Shown piece after piece: positions 46,406 to 55,389 of a DNA stretch of 64,000 nt. Every line of letters starts with the position of its first letter. The stretch's first letter is position 1. The stretch covers positions 1 to 64,000 of the forward strand of contig JASJOS010000007.1 in NCBI GenBank assembly GCA_030068525.1, given 5' to 3'. The translations under genes were made by a program, and so were the position numbers. Below the pieces are notes generated by a model that saw only the letters and a program-made list of their open reading frames with translations, searched no databases and was not told the origin of the DNA. This DNA comes from Xanthocytophaga flava. Lineage in GTDB: Bacteria > Bacteroidota > Bacteroidia > Cytophagales > 172606-1.

Positions 46406-49393
46406 ATGAATAAAACGTTTCTTGAGCAATCTGCAGAATATATCTTTACTAAATACCATGCTAATCTGGAGCAGGTGGTTGTTATACTACCTACCAATCG
46501 TGCCTGTTATTTTTTTAAGAGAGCTTTAGCCATGCAAACAGATCAGCCTGTCTGGTCTCCCAATATACAACCCATTGATGACTTTATAGCTCAGACAGCA
46601 GATGCAGAACTGATTGATCCTATTCAGTTACTCTGGTTGCTGTTTGATACCTGCCGAGAAACAGATCCTAAGATTCAATTTGACCGGTTTACTTCCTGGG
46701 CGTATACGCTGCTTCAGGACTTTGATCATATTGATCAATACATGATCGAAGCAACACAGCTGTTTGAGTATTTATCTGAAGCCAAAACCATTGAACGATG
46801 GTTGCCAGATATGCCGGATGGGCGGACGCCACAGGCATTTACCAACACATTGCCCAATTATTTCAAACTCTGGAATAATCTGCACAACGTCTATCTACGT
46901 CTAAAAGAACGTCTCAGTGAACAAGGGAAAGGGTATAGAGGTATGTTGTATCGCCGCATTGCAGAAAACCTCGACATATTACTTGACAATGAATCTGTCT
47001 ATAAATATATATTCATAGGGTTTAATGCACTGAGTCAATCAGAACAAAAGATCTTCACAAAATTGGCAAAGAAAGGTAGAGGTGAAATTTTATGGGACAC
47101 AGATGACTATTACATGGATGCTAATACGAATGTGAAAGCAGGCGATACGTTACGTCATTACCGAAATAGCGGAGAGTTCGGAGAATGGAACTGGCAATCA
47201 CATGACTTGCTCCATCAGACTAAAAACATTTACATTATTGGTGTCCCTAATGTGAGTATTCAGGCAAAAGTTGCTATGCAGATTTACCGCAACCAGCTAC
47301 TGGAAAACCAGACTGTAAAATCCAATGGACAGATCCAGCTGGATTTTACAGATATAGAAGAAGAATCAACGTCAGCCATGACAGCAATTGTATTGCCAGA
47401 CGAAAATCTGTTAATGCCATTGTTAAATACTCTCCCAGCAGAAATCAAGGATTTTAATGTGACAATGGGGTTATCGCTGAAGAACTCCGGTTTGTATACA
47501 TTAGTTGAGGCACTATTTGAACTGCATCACTTAACCTATCTTGAAAAACGGGACGGACAGAAGACAGTAAAACTTAGTCACAGATATATAACTAAAGTAT
47601 TAACTCATCCCTTTATACGACAGTATGATTATCTGTTGCAACGTCAGAGAAATGCCGATGGCACTGAACACAATAGTTATGTCCATACAATTTTATATCA
47701 AATCTCTTTTCATAATAAAGTCTTCTTTACAGCAGACGAACTCTTTGCGCTTTCAGAAAATCATCCATTCTTCCTTACACTGTTTACCCCCTGGAATGGA
47801 GAGTCTCAACAGGCACTTAAATGTTTTTACGAGCTAATTGAACACTTGCGTCAGGTATACCAGGATCGAAAAGATGCACTTGAGATTGAATATCTGTATC
47901 TATTCCGTCAGATGGTCCAGCGGCTGGACGATATTATGAAAGATCGTGCGGCTCGTCCTAATGCAGAAAAGCTTACTTTACGCTCATTCAGGTTATTTCT
48001 TAATGAGTTATTTCGTCAAACCAAAATCCCATTTAGTGGTGAACCGGTCAGCGATTTGCAAATTATGGGGATGCTGGAAACCCGTACACTGGACTTTGAT
48101 ACAGTTATTTTGTTGTCTGCCAATGAGAATACACTTCCTCAAGGTAAAAAACAACAATCGCTAATTCCGTTTGATGCCAGTACTCAATTTGGGCTTCCTA
48201 CTTATCGTACTCAGGAGGCAGTTATGAGCTATCATTTTTATCGGTTATTACAACGTTCTGATACAATTTACCTATTGTACACGCAACCTTCAGATTCCAA
48301 TAAAAATGAGAAGAGCCGTTTTATACAACAGATAGAAAGTGAACTAGTACGTTATAATTCCAATATCACACTTCACTATCCTACTGTCAGAGTTGTGGAA
48401 AACGAACTCAGTGATGTATTGCTCAATTATGAAGTACAAAAATCAGAGCCAATACTCACCAAGATTCGTGAAAGGCTGGGTGAAGGATTATATCCCTCGC
48501 ATGTCAATACTTTCATTGAATGCTCATTGAAATATTATTTTGCACACGTACTCAAGCTACACATGGAAGAAGAAGTTGGAGAGACACTTGATGCAGGAAA
48601 GTTTGGAGACCTGGTACATAAAACACTGGAAAGCCTGGATCGCGAAATGTCAGAAAGACAAACTGCTATTCAGAAAGAAGACCTGGAGATCCTGTTTCCA
48701 CAATTAGAAGCACGTGTGCGACATGAATTCGAAAATGCTTACCCAGATTATAGTATTGAAAGTGGTTACAACCATGTGATGTACAAAGTTGCCGTCCGTC
48801 TTATTCAAAACTTCTTGCAACAACAAGTAGAAGAAAATGTTTTTCCTGTAGAAATTCTGGGATTGGAAAAAGAAATGACTGCTGATTTGCAAACTTTTGT
48901 ACATGGCGATCCTGTATACGTAAAGCTTACGGGTAAAATTGACCGTATTGACAAAACCGCTAACCAGGTCAGGATCATTGATTATAAAACAGGGAAAGTA
49001 GAGAAAAAGCACCTGAAAACAAATGGTTCAGAACAGGAAGAATTGCTCCTACAGGACAGCGAAGCAGGTAAAGTTCGTCAGCTATGGCTCTACAAATACA
49101 TTGTTGCGAAGAAGGTAGCCCAGGATAAAGGTCTTCAATTAGCGGATCGTCATATTCCCCTGGAGCAAAGCCAGCTCGTTGCAGGTATTTATTCTTTTAG
49201 AAACCTGAAAGATGGCCTACTGGAAGATCACCTGCAAATGGGAGAAGGAACTCCGGAATCTTTTGTTAAACATTCGGAAGAATATTTAACAAAACTACTG
49301 TTTAAGCTTCTAGATCCCGCCCAGCCGTTTGAACGGACTTCTAATGTCAAACTATGTACTATGTGTACATTTAAAAAGATCTGCAACCGATAA
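46406..49393 (+). CDS. AddB-like PD-(D/E)XK nuclease with inactive helicase-like region
   Basis: 995 residues from the ATG at 46406 (MNKTFLEQSAEYIF); an ATG at 46391 adds five residues. The N-terminal two thirds resemble an inactivated superfamily I helicase (VVVILPTNRACYFFKRAL in place of a Walker A). The C-terminal nuclease domain has AGKFGDLVHKTLE, GKIDRID and RIIDYKTGKV. Four cysteines (one in ECSLKYYF, three in CTMCTFKKIC) match the iron-sulfur ligands of AddB. It should pair with an AddA-type helicase-nuclease in double-strand break processing, but no addA lies in the window. recA is 1.5 kb away. Confidence 0.85.
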   Translation: MNKTFLEQSAEYIFTKYHANLEQVVVILPTNRACYFFKRALAMQTDQPVWSPNIQPIDDFIAQTADAELIDPIQLLWLLFDTCRETDPKIQFDRFTSWAYTLLQDFDHIDQYMIEATQLFEYLSEAKTIERWLPDMPDGRTPQAFTNTLPNYFKLWNNLHNVYLRLKERLSEQGKGYRGMLYRRIAENLDILLDNESVYKYIFIGFNALSQSEQKIFTKLAKKGRGEILWDTDDYYMDANTNVKAGDTLRHYRNSGEFGEWNWQSHDLLHQTKNIYIIGVPNVSIQAKVAMQIYRNQLLENQTVKSNGQIQLDFTDIEEESTSAMTAIVLPDENLLMPLLNTLPAEIKDFNVTMGLSLKNSGLYTLVEALFELHHLTYLEKRDGQKTVKLSHRYITKVLTHPFIRQYDYLLQRQRNADGTEHNSYVHTILYQISFHNKVFFTADELFALSENHPFFLTLFTPWNGESQQALKCFYELIEHLRQVYQDRKDALEIEYLYLFRQMVQRLDDIMKDRAARPNAEKLTLRSFRLFLNELFRQTKIPFSGEPVSDLQIMGMLETRTLDFDTVILLSANENTLPQGKKQQSLIPFDASTQFGLPTYRTQEAVMSYHFYRLLQRSDTIYLLYTQPSDSNKNEKSRFIQQIESELVRYNSNITLHYPTVRVVENELSDVLLNYEVQKSEPILTKIRERLGEGLYPSHVNTFIECSLKYYFAHVLKLHMEEEVGETLDAGKFGDLVHKTLESLDREMSERQTAIQKEDLEILFPQLEARVRHEFENAYPDYSIESGYNHVMYKVAVRLIQNFLQQQVEENVFPVEILGLEKEMTADLQTFVHGDPVYVKLTGKIDRIDKTANQVRIIDYKTGKVEKKHLKTNGSEQEELLLQDSEAGKVRQLWLYKYIVAKKVAQDKGLQLADRHIPLEQSQLVAGIYSFRNLKDGLLEDHLQMGEGTPESFVKHSEEYLTKLLFKLLDPAQPFERTSNVKLCTMCTFKKICNR

Positions 49394-49429
49394 AAAAAGC
49401 CTCACAAGATGATTCCTGTGAGGCTTTTT
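49394..49429. terminator. Bidirectional terminator between the AddB-like gene and tsf
   Basis: 13-bp perfect stem AAAAAGCCTCACA / TGTGAGGCTTTTT with a 10-nt loop. It starts right at the upstream stop codon. Confidence 0.88.
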
Positions 49430-49448
49430 AAGAATATATTAAAGCATC

Positions 49449-50279
49449 TTATCCAATCTGAACACGTTGGAAAGCAGAAACAGTTAAACCTTTGCTGATA
49501 CCATCCAACATCTGAGCAACTGTTTTAGAACCATCTTTGATAAACTCCTGGTTCAACAATGTGCTTTCTTTAAAGAACTTGTTCAAACGACCTTGAGCAA
49601 TTTTCTCTAACATTGCTTCTGGTTTACCTTCGTTACGAGCCTGTTCTTTACCAATTTCAATTTCTTTCTCGATTACGTCAGTAGGTACTCCGTCTTTATC
49701 CAGAGCAACTGGCTTCATCGCAGCGATTTGCATAGCAACATCTTTACCAGCATCTGTTACTTCCGCACCATTGATGTTTTTCAATGCAACCAATACACCA
49801 ATTTTGCTATTACTATGCAGGTAGCTAATGATTTTCTCTCCTGTTACAATTGCATAACCAACCACATCGATTTTTTCACCGATTTTACCAGTCAGTTCAG
49901 TAATATATTCCTGGATCGTACGATCATCTATTTTAGAAGCAACCAAAGCTTCTTTATCAGCAGGCTTAGTAGATGTAGCTACATCTAGAATTTTCTGACC
50001 AAGGCTTAGGAATTCAGCGTTTTTACCAACTGATTCTGTTTCGCAAGCTAAACCAAAAATAACAGATTCAGTCTGTGCAGCGTTTGTCTGAATGAAAACA
50101 ACACCCTCTTTTGTCTCGTTATCAGCACGTTTCAAAGAGATTTTCTCTCCTTTTTTACGTAAAATTTCAATTGCTTTGTCAAAGTCTCCATCTGCTTCGG
50201 TCAGGGCTTGTTTACAGTCCATCATCCCCATTCCGGTCATTTGACGTAGTTTGTTAACATCTTGTGCAGTAATTGCCAT
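49449..50279 (-). CDS. tsf: Translation elongation factor Ts
   Basis: 276 residues from MAITAQDVNKLRQMTG; the ATG two codons earlier is less typical. Exchanges GDP for GTP on EF-Tu. TGMGMMDCKQALTEADGDFDKAIEILRKKG (seen as TGMGMMDCKQAL and FDKAIEILRKKG) is the conserved N-terminal motif. ACETESVGKNAEF belongs to the core. It is downstream of rpsB but separated from it by a terminator, so it may have its own promoter. Confidence 0.97.
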   Translation of the reverse strand: MAITAQDVNKLRQMTGMGMMDCKQALTEADGDFDKAIEILRKKGEKISLKRADNETKEGVVFIQTNAAQTESVIFGLACETESVGKNAEFLSLGQKILDVATSTKPADKEALVASKIDDRTIQEYITELTGKIGEKIDVVGYAIVTGEKIISYLHSNSKIGVLVALKNINGAEVTDAGKDVAMQIAAMKPVALDKDGVPTDVIEKEIEIGKEQARNEGKPEAMLEKIAQGRLNKFFKESTLLNQEFIKDGSKTVAQMLDGISKGLTVSAFQRVQIG

Positions 50280-50463
50280 AATCAATCAGGATAGTTATGT
50301 GTGAAAAGTTAATGAGTTAAGTTTTCGTAAATCAGAGCAACCATCAGGTTAGCCTGCAAAATAAAAACCTACCTTCAATTAATAAATTCTTGTTTATTAA
50401 GAAATGGTTAATCTGGTTAGGTATTTAACCCGATTAGAGTAAATTATAGTAGATAGCTAAAAA

Positions 50464-50495
50464 AAATTGAACACTGAGGGTTCAATGTTCAATTT
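50464..50495 (-). terminator. Terminator between rpsB and tsf
   Basis: 10-bp stem AAATTGAACA (50464-50473) / TGTTCAATTT (50486-50495). On the minus strand the stem is followed by a run of T. It lies 40 bp past the rpsB stop and suggests partial or full separation of tsf. Confidence 0.75.
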
Positions 50496-50534
50496 CTGAT
50501 AGATGATATATATCAAACAAACTCAGCGTTTGGA

Positions 50535-51326
50535 TTAACCTTCTGCTTCGTCTGTGTCTACAGAGGCAACGGAAGGAGCTTCATCTACAGCACGTTTTGT
50601 ATCTTCCTCTTCTTGTAATTTTTGATCGTCTTTGTCTTTCTTACGCTCCATCAATCCTTCTTCGATAGCCTTTCCAATTGCAGATGTTACTAAAGAAATT
50701 GATTTGAAAGCATCATCGTTAGCTGGGATTGGGAAATCAACCAGGTTCGGGTTAGAGTTTGTATCACACATAGCGATAACAGGGATACCCAAACGACGAG
50801 CTTCAGCAATAGCGATATGTTCACGTTTTACATCTACTACAAACAACGCTGCTGGCAAACGAGTTAAATCAGCCAGACCACCCAACAACTTTTCCAACTT
50901 ATCTTTCTCACGGCTCAGTGTCAAACGCTCACGCTTTGCAATACTTTGGTAAGACTCATCCTTCATCATTTTTTCCAGAGAAGACATTTTTTTCAATGAC
51001 TTCCGGATTGTAGCGAAGTTAGTCAGCATACCACCTAACCAACGTTCAGTAACGTATGGCATTTTAAGGCGTTTTGCTTCTTCAGAAACCACTTCCTGTG
51101 CTTGTTTCTTTGTAGCAACAAACATGATCTTACGTCCAGAACGAACCATTTGACGAACAGCATGAGTAGCATCGTCCAAGCAAGCTAGGGTTTTGTTCAG
51201 ATCAAGGATGTGAATTCCATTTTTCTCCATGAAGATGTATGGAGCCATGCGGGGATCCCATTTACGGGTAAGGTGACCAAAATGCACACCGGCATCCAAG
51301 AGGTCTTTATATTCTAATTGAGCCAT
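50535..51326 (-). CDS. rpsB: 30S ribosomal protein S2
   Basis: 263 residues. LLDAGVHFGHLTRKWDPRM, YVTERWLGGMLTNFATI and VVDVKREHIAIAEARRLGIPVIAM (shown by its parts) are S2 signatures. PNLVDFPIPANDDA completes them. The C-terminus has an acidic tail of about 35 residues (DEAPSVASVDTDEAEG) beyond the conserved core. Third gene of the rplM-rpsI-rpsB operon. Confidence 0.97.
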   Translation of the reverse strand: MAQLEYKDLLDAGVHFGHLTRKWDPRMAPYIFMEKNGIHILDLNKTLACLDDATHAVRQMVRSGRKIMFVATKKQAQEVVSEEAKRLKMPYVTERWLGGMLTNFATIRKSLKKMSSLEKMMKDESYQSIAKRERLTLSREKDKLEKLLGGLADLTRLPAALFVVDVKREHIAIAEARRLGIPVIAMCDTNSNPNLVDFPIPANDDAFKSISLVTSAIGKAIEEGLMERKKDKDDQKLQEEEDTKRAVDEAPSVASVDTDEAEG

Positions 51327-51454
51327 TTACAGAGTTTTAGATCATTAGCAGGGCATCGGTCTCTGCAAGCCACCGCTAAATCAAATGAAATAAAATAAAA
51401 TAGTGTTCTTATTAGGAATGGTCTGAAACCACCTGCGCCAAGAACAAAAGCAGA

Positions 51455-51841
51455 TTAACGCTTGCTGAACTGGAATCTACGACGAGCTTTACGACGACCG
51501 TATTTCTTACGTTCTACCATGCGAGGGTCACGAGTCAGATAACCTTCTTTTTTCAGGGCTGGGCGAAACTCAGCATTTACTTCACATAACGCACGGGCAA
51601 TTGCCATACGCAATGCTTCAGCTTGTCCTGTAGTACCTCCACCTTTTACGTTTGCTTTCACATCGTAATTTCCCAAAGCCTGAATAGTAGCAAAAGGTTG
51701 GTTAACGATAGTTTGCAATACTTCTGTATGAAAATACTCTGTAAAACTACGGGCATTAACAGTAATATCGCCTTTACCTGGCTTCAGGTATACACGAGCT
51801 ACTGAGGTCTTTCTTCGACCAATGGTATTAACCACTTCCAT
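51455..51841 (-). CDS. rpsI: 30S ribosomal protein S9
   Basis: 128 residues. [20 protein letters not shown] at the N-terminus, [19 protein letters not shown] in the middle, and the basic C-terminus [13 protein letters not shown] that reaches the P-site tRNA. It follows rplM by 83 bp. Confidence 0.98.
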   Translation of the reverse strand: MEVVNTIGRRKTSVARVYLKPGKGDITVNARSFTEYFHTEVLQTIVNQPFATIQALGNYDVKANVKGGGTTGQAEALRMAIARALCEVNAEFRPALKKEGYLTRDPRMVERKKYGRRKARRRFQFSKR

Positions 51842-51924
51842 TTGTTTATTTTTTAATTTGTTTTCGTTTATCAGCTATATTGGATGTAACGATCACCTGA
51901 TTTCCAGAAGAAGTACAGGCAAGC

Positions 51925-52374
51925 TTATTTACCAACTTTTACTTCTTTTGGCTGTTGAGCAGTATGTGGGTGCTCAGAACCACTGTATACGTACAAGTTA
52001 GTGAACAATCTGCGTCCTAAACGATTTTTAGGAAGCATACCTTTGATCGCGATTTCAACAATCTTAGCCGGATTCTTTTGCATGAATTCGCGGGGAGTTT
52101 TGAAACGCTGACCACCGGGATGACCTGTGTGACGGATGTATACTTTGTCAGTCATCTTATTGCCGGTCAAACGGATTTTGTCGGCGTTGATGATGATAAC
52201 ATTGTCACCACAGTCTACATGAGGCGTAAAACTAGGCTTGTGTTTGCCGCGGATGATCTTGGCAGCTTGACTTGCCAACCGTCCCAACACTTGAGATTCA
52301 GCGTCAATCACTACCCATCCTTTTTGTGCAGTAGCCTTGTTAGCTGAAACTGTTTTGTAACTTAAATGATCCAT
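51925..52374 (-). CDS. rplM: 50S ribosomal protein L13
   Basis: 149 residues. WVVIDAESQVLGRLASQAAK, GDNVIIINADKIRLTGNK and IAIKGMLPKNRLGRRL are family motifs. First gene of the rplM-rpsI-rpsB operon, with a well-formed promoter 57-87 bp upstream. Confidence 0.98.
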   Translation of the reverse strand: MDHLSYKTVSANKATAQKGWVVIDAESQVLGRLASQAAKIIRGKHKPSFTPHVDCGDNVIIINADKIRLTGNKMTDKVYIRHTGHPGGQRFKTPREFMQKNPAKIVEIAIKGMLPKNRLGRRLFTNLYVYSGSEHPHTAQQPKEVKVGK

Positions 52375-52430
52375 GAGTGAAAATAGTATCTTAAAGTAGG
52401 TAAAAACCTATGCTTTCAAAAATAGGACTG

Positions 52431-52461
52431 CAAAGGTATGGTATTTGAAAATCTAAAGCAA
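52431..52461 (-). promoter_or_regulatory. Promoter of the rplM-rpsI-rpsB operon
   Basis: On the minus strand TTG at 52461-52459, a 20-bp spacer and TACCTTTG at 52438-52431. Both boxes and the spacing fit the Bacteroidota consensus. The leader would be about 50 nt. Confidence 0.65.
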
Positions 52462-52496
52462 GCGGAGGTTTAAAATTTATTTGGCAGCAACAAAGC

Positions 52497-52532
52497 GTGC
52501 ATTATAAGGCACATAAATCCTTTATAATGTGC
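52497..52532 (-). terminator. Weak hairpin after the DUF4262 gene
   Basis: CATTATAA-GG pairs with CC-TTTATAATG (one bulge). It lies 20-55 bp past the DUF4262 stop. The minus-strand side has no long T-run, so it is a weak terminator at best. Confidence 0.4.
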
Positions 52533-52551
52533 AAGTTTTCAGGCAGTATTA

Positions 52552-53298
52552 TCATTCTGTCCACTCTTCGGTATGCCATTTATCCTGTACATTATTTCGC
52601 CAGGCACGCCAGCCATAGGGGAGATAATAGATATGATTTAAAGAAGAATCTAACTCAACCAAGCTTTTAAGACTAACCACTATACCCTCATTTTCCTGTG
52701 GATCTGCTTCACTATGGAACTGCCAGTCACCATCTTCATTATGATAGACATAGAGTATTGGCTTACCATCAAGCACCTGCTGGGTTGTAAATACAGCCAG
52801 ATTGTGTTCCTCTAAAAATCGAAAATCCGCATTGCGATCCAGCAAAGGTTGTACAAATTTCAGATCCGGATCGAATCCTTCTTTCCAAGGCAATACACCA
52901 TCGTCATCAGGCCATACCAATTGAAGAACTGGAAAGTCTGATCCTTCATAGTACCATCTGGCATATCCAAAATAATCAGCATAATACTCTTTGCTTACCT
53001 TTATAAATTCCACATCAAAATCTTCCAGAAAGTCTGCATAGGCGCAGTCTGTCTCAAGATTATATCCTTTCTCAATAAGATATCCTGCATTGTTAAGTAC
53101 TTCTCCCAGCAACTCTGGCTCTAATCCAACACACACAATTTCCGGATGTTCATAGGTCTCATATAAGCCGATTGTATAAGCAAAAGCAGGCAAATAGCCA
53201 TCGCTTTCAATTATTCCAATATGAAACCCGTATTTTTCTATATCACTGATAATCTGCGCTTCAGCTTCCTGATCGTGTTGATCATGATTAATTTCCAT
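52552..53298 (-). CDS. DUF4262 domain protein
   Basis: 248 residues, acidic and soluble. The N-terminal half is a DUF4262 domain: DIEKYGFHIGIIESDGYLPAFAYTIGLYE, quoted here by YGFHIGIIESDG and FAYTIGLYETYEHPE. EIVCVGLEPELLGEVLNNAG and YFGYARWYY follow. The function of this family is not known. It starts 33 bp downstream of the AAA ATPase stop and is probably co-transcribed with it. Confidence 0.85.
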   Translation of the reverse strand: MEINHDQHDQEAEAQIISDIEKYGFHIGIIESDGYLPAFAYTIGLYETYEHPEIVCVGLEPELLGEVLNNAGYLIEKGYNLETDCAYADFLEDFDVEFIKVSKEYYADYFGYARWYYEGSDFPVLQLVWPDDDGVLPWKEGFDPDLKFVQPLLDRNADFRFLEEHNLAVFTTQQVLDGKPILYVYHNEDGDWQFHSEADPQENEGIVVSLKSLVELDSSLNHIYYLPYGWRAWRNNVQDKWHTEEWTE

Positions 53299-53331
53299 AT
53301 CTATTTGATAAACGAGTAATGTTTGGATAAA

Positions 53332-54459
53332 CTATCTGAAACCAATTTTTGGTTTGGGTGCTTCGTATGTTTGCTCTTCCTGATTGTAAATATCACATAA
53401 ACGCATGGATTTAGTAATCTTTGTAGAGAAATTTAATGACTCTGATAGTTTTTGAGCTTTTTCCTGTATAAGTTCTCCAAATTCATATTTGGCAATAAGC
53501 CGGCCTTTCCGTAGTAATGCACTATCAACAGAGGAAAGTTGTGTATTAAAAGTGCAAATGATCTGAATATTGAGGCAGTCCGAGAGTAGACCATCAGATA
53601 AATTGAGCAATGTAGAAATAGCCGAACTCTGTGTTTGTGAACGATCTGTTATAATATTTTCGGCATCTTCTATTACCAGAATGGAATTGGGATTATCCAG
53701 TAACAACTCCATGAAATCCGGACGGGCAATGTTTACTGCAAGTTCTGGCGGTAGAAATACTACCTTCTTATTTACTTTTCCTACCAGATAGCGAAGATAT
53801 GTTGTTTTTCCTGTTCCGGGTAAACCATGTAATAATACCAAACCTTTATCATTTTTCTTATTCAGACGCTTCAAAATAACCTTATGGACAGGTTCGAAAT
53901 CGTCATTGTAATGTGTATGAATGTTAAGTTTAGTTGGATTTACTTTTACAGAATTAAGCCTTAAATAGTCACTTCCTGTAAGTATATAAATTTCACGTTG
54001 CAGGTGTTTGCGGACAAATTCAGGTAGCTTTTGAGTCAGTGCGGATACTTCAGAAGAGGAGTCTGCATGTAACAACAACAATTCGTATTCGTTCAACAAA
54101 ATGATCATCTCATTTTTCAATACAAAAATTGTCTCTATGTCTGACTTTTTGCGTACACTCAATGCCTCGCTTTTATAGGTATATATTGATTCAAGCACAT
54201 CATTATATTCTTTCTGAATCCAACTATTAATTTTCGGACTATCAATATCATAAAATACCATTACATTAAACAACTTACCAAACCGCAGAAAAAAATATCT
54301 TTTAATATTAAACAAATTGTCATTCATGAAGAGTGGTAAGGTATCTGTTCGCTTTTTTAATGTAGCCTCATCCACTTGTAACAATGACATCTGTTCATCA
54401 GAACCCAATTCATTCCCCGCGATAGCAATATGTTTTAACGTATTCATTATGAGAGACAA
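53332..54459 (-). CDS. AAA-family ATPase (BCS1-like core)
   Basis: 375 residues. An N-terminal region of about 190 residues with no recognised motif precedes one AAA domain. Walker A is LLHGLPGTGKTTYLRYL, Walker B is SILVIEDAENII, and sensor-1/arginine region is IICTFNTQLSSVDSALLRKGRLIAKYEF (quoted in part as CTFNTQLSSVD and LLRKGRL). The SALLRKGR stretch resembles the DPALLRPGR motif of BCS1/FtsH-type AAA proteins. There is no membrane segment and no protease domain. Role unknown. Confidence 0.8.
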   Translation of the reverse strand: MSLIMNTLKHIAIAGNELGSDEQMSLLQVDEATLKKRTDTLPLFMNDNLFNIKRYFFLRFGKLFNVMVFYDIDSPKINSWIQKEYNDVLESIYTYKSEALSVRKKSDIETIFVLKNEMIILLNEYELLLLHADSSSEVSALTQKLPEFVRKHLQREIYILTGSDYLRLNSVKVNPTKLNIHTHYNDDFEPVHKVILKRLNKKNDKGLVLLHGLPGTGKTTYLRYLVGKVNKKVVFLPPELAVNIARPDFMELLLDNPNSILVIEDAENIITDRSQTQSSAISTLLNLSDGLLSDCLNIQIICTFNTQLSSVDSALLRKGRLIAKYEFGELIQEKAQKLSESLNFSTKITKSMRLCDIYNQEEQTYEAPKPKIGFR

Positions 54460-54836
54460 TATTTATGAAATGAATGTATTTTCTTTCCTATTGATACAAC
54501 TGAACAATAAAAAGTAATGTTTTCGAAAACAAAATAGTGATGGGCTGTTTTACTGTTTCATTTTCATCATAATTAATTCATTGTCAGCTAGTGAAAAACA
54601 GAGTAGATCAATATCCCCAGGCTGGCAAAATCAAGCCCATTATATACTTATAGTTCTCTGAAAGAAATTTAGCGAGTAAGGATAGCAGATATTTTTCATT
54701 AGGCGTAGTTTTTGTTGTAATATGACAAGATACGCAACCTTTATCTGCCACACTATTATAAGTATATTAATATCTAAACTAAAATTAGGATAGTAATAAA
54801 AATGCGTTGTATCTTTCGGGGCATCGCCAAAAGCCT
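54460..54836. other. Intergenic region with a possible structured RNA (377 bp)
   Basis: ATGGGCT (54540-54546) pairs with AGCCCAT (54634-54640), continued by TTTT/AAAA and an inner CTGTTT (54553-54558) / AAACAG (54596-54601). This outlines a roughly 100-nt nested fold. The rest is AT-rich with no clear promoter boxes. A TTG at 54807 in frame with the next gene could extend that gene by ten residues. Confidence 0.3.
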
Positions 54837-55328
54837 ATGGAAAATTTTTATGTAGATCTGGACCCATATAATCAGGTTACACCTTCACAAACAGAGCGGC
54901 AAATCCTACTTATCATAGGAATTTTATTTGGAATGGGTTCTGTTTTCTTATTTATTTTAGGATTGACCCAGACAGATATTTATCTGGTCATTTCGCTAGT
55001 CAATGCACTATTATGTCTTGGGCTGGCAATCGGAGCGGTATATCTTTACAAGGGGCGTAACCTCTATTCTTTACCATTAGGAACTTTTTTCCTACTCAAC
55101 GAGGAGAAGATAAGTTATAAGTTTTCTCTTTTCTCTAAAGTCAGACAGTACAACTGGACAGAAATCAAGAAAGCAGAAATGAGTATGTTTGTGATCTACC
55201 TATGGATTGGAAACGAATTTCACGAGATAGATTTACAGGAAGTCAAAGACAAAGGACAACAACGCATTCTAAAGCAAAAATTTAAAGAAGTACTACAAAC
55301 CCGTGAGTTTCTTCAACAACCTGCTTAA
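54837..55328 (+). CDS. Small two-helix membrane protein with PH-like tail
   Basis: 163 residues from the ATG at 54837 (MENFYVDLDPYNQVTPSQTE). Two hydrophobic helices (about 22-45 and 52-72) form a hairpin. A cytoplasmic strand-rich domain follows (FFLLNEEKISYKFSLFSKVRQYNWTEIKKAEMS in part: EEKISYKFSLFSK, NWTEIKKAEMS). The order of strands and the KVRQYNWTEIK turn resemble bacterial PH (bPH) domain proteins. No specific family is recognised. Confidence 0.7.
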   Translation: MENFYVDLDPYNQVTPSQTERQILLIIGILFGMGSVFLFILGLTQTDIYLVISLVNALLCLGLAIGAVYLYKGRNLYSLPLGTFFLLNEEKISYKFSLFSKVRQYNWTEIKKAEMSMFVIYLWIGNEFHEIDLQEVKDKGQQRILKQKFKEVLQTREFLQQPA

Positions 55329-55333
55329 AATAT

Positions 55334-55367
55334 AAAGCCCTTACAGATAGTTATCTGCAAGGGCTTT
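55334..55367. terminator. Bidirectional terminator before the alpha-2-macroglobulin gene
   Basis: AAAGCCCTT-A-CAGATA pairs with TATCTG-C-AAGGGCTTT (one mismatch, 2-nt loop), followed by T on the plus side and an A-rich stretch opposite. Confidence 0.8.
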
Positions 55368-55389
55368 TCATTAATACAAACTCTTGGTT

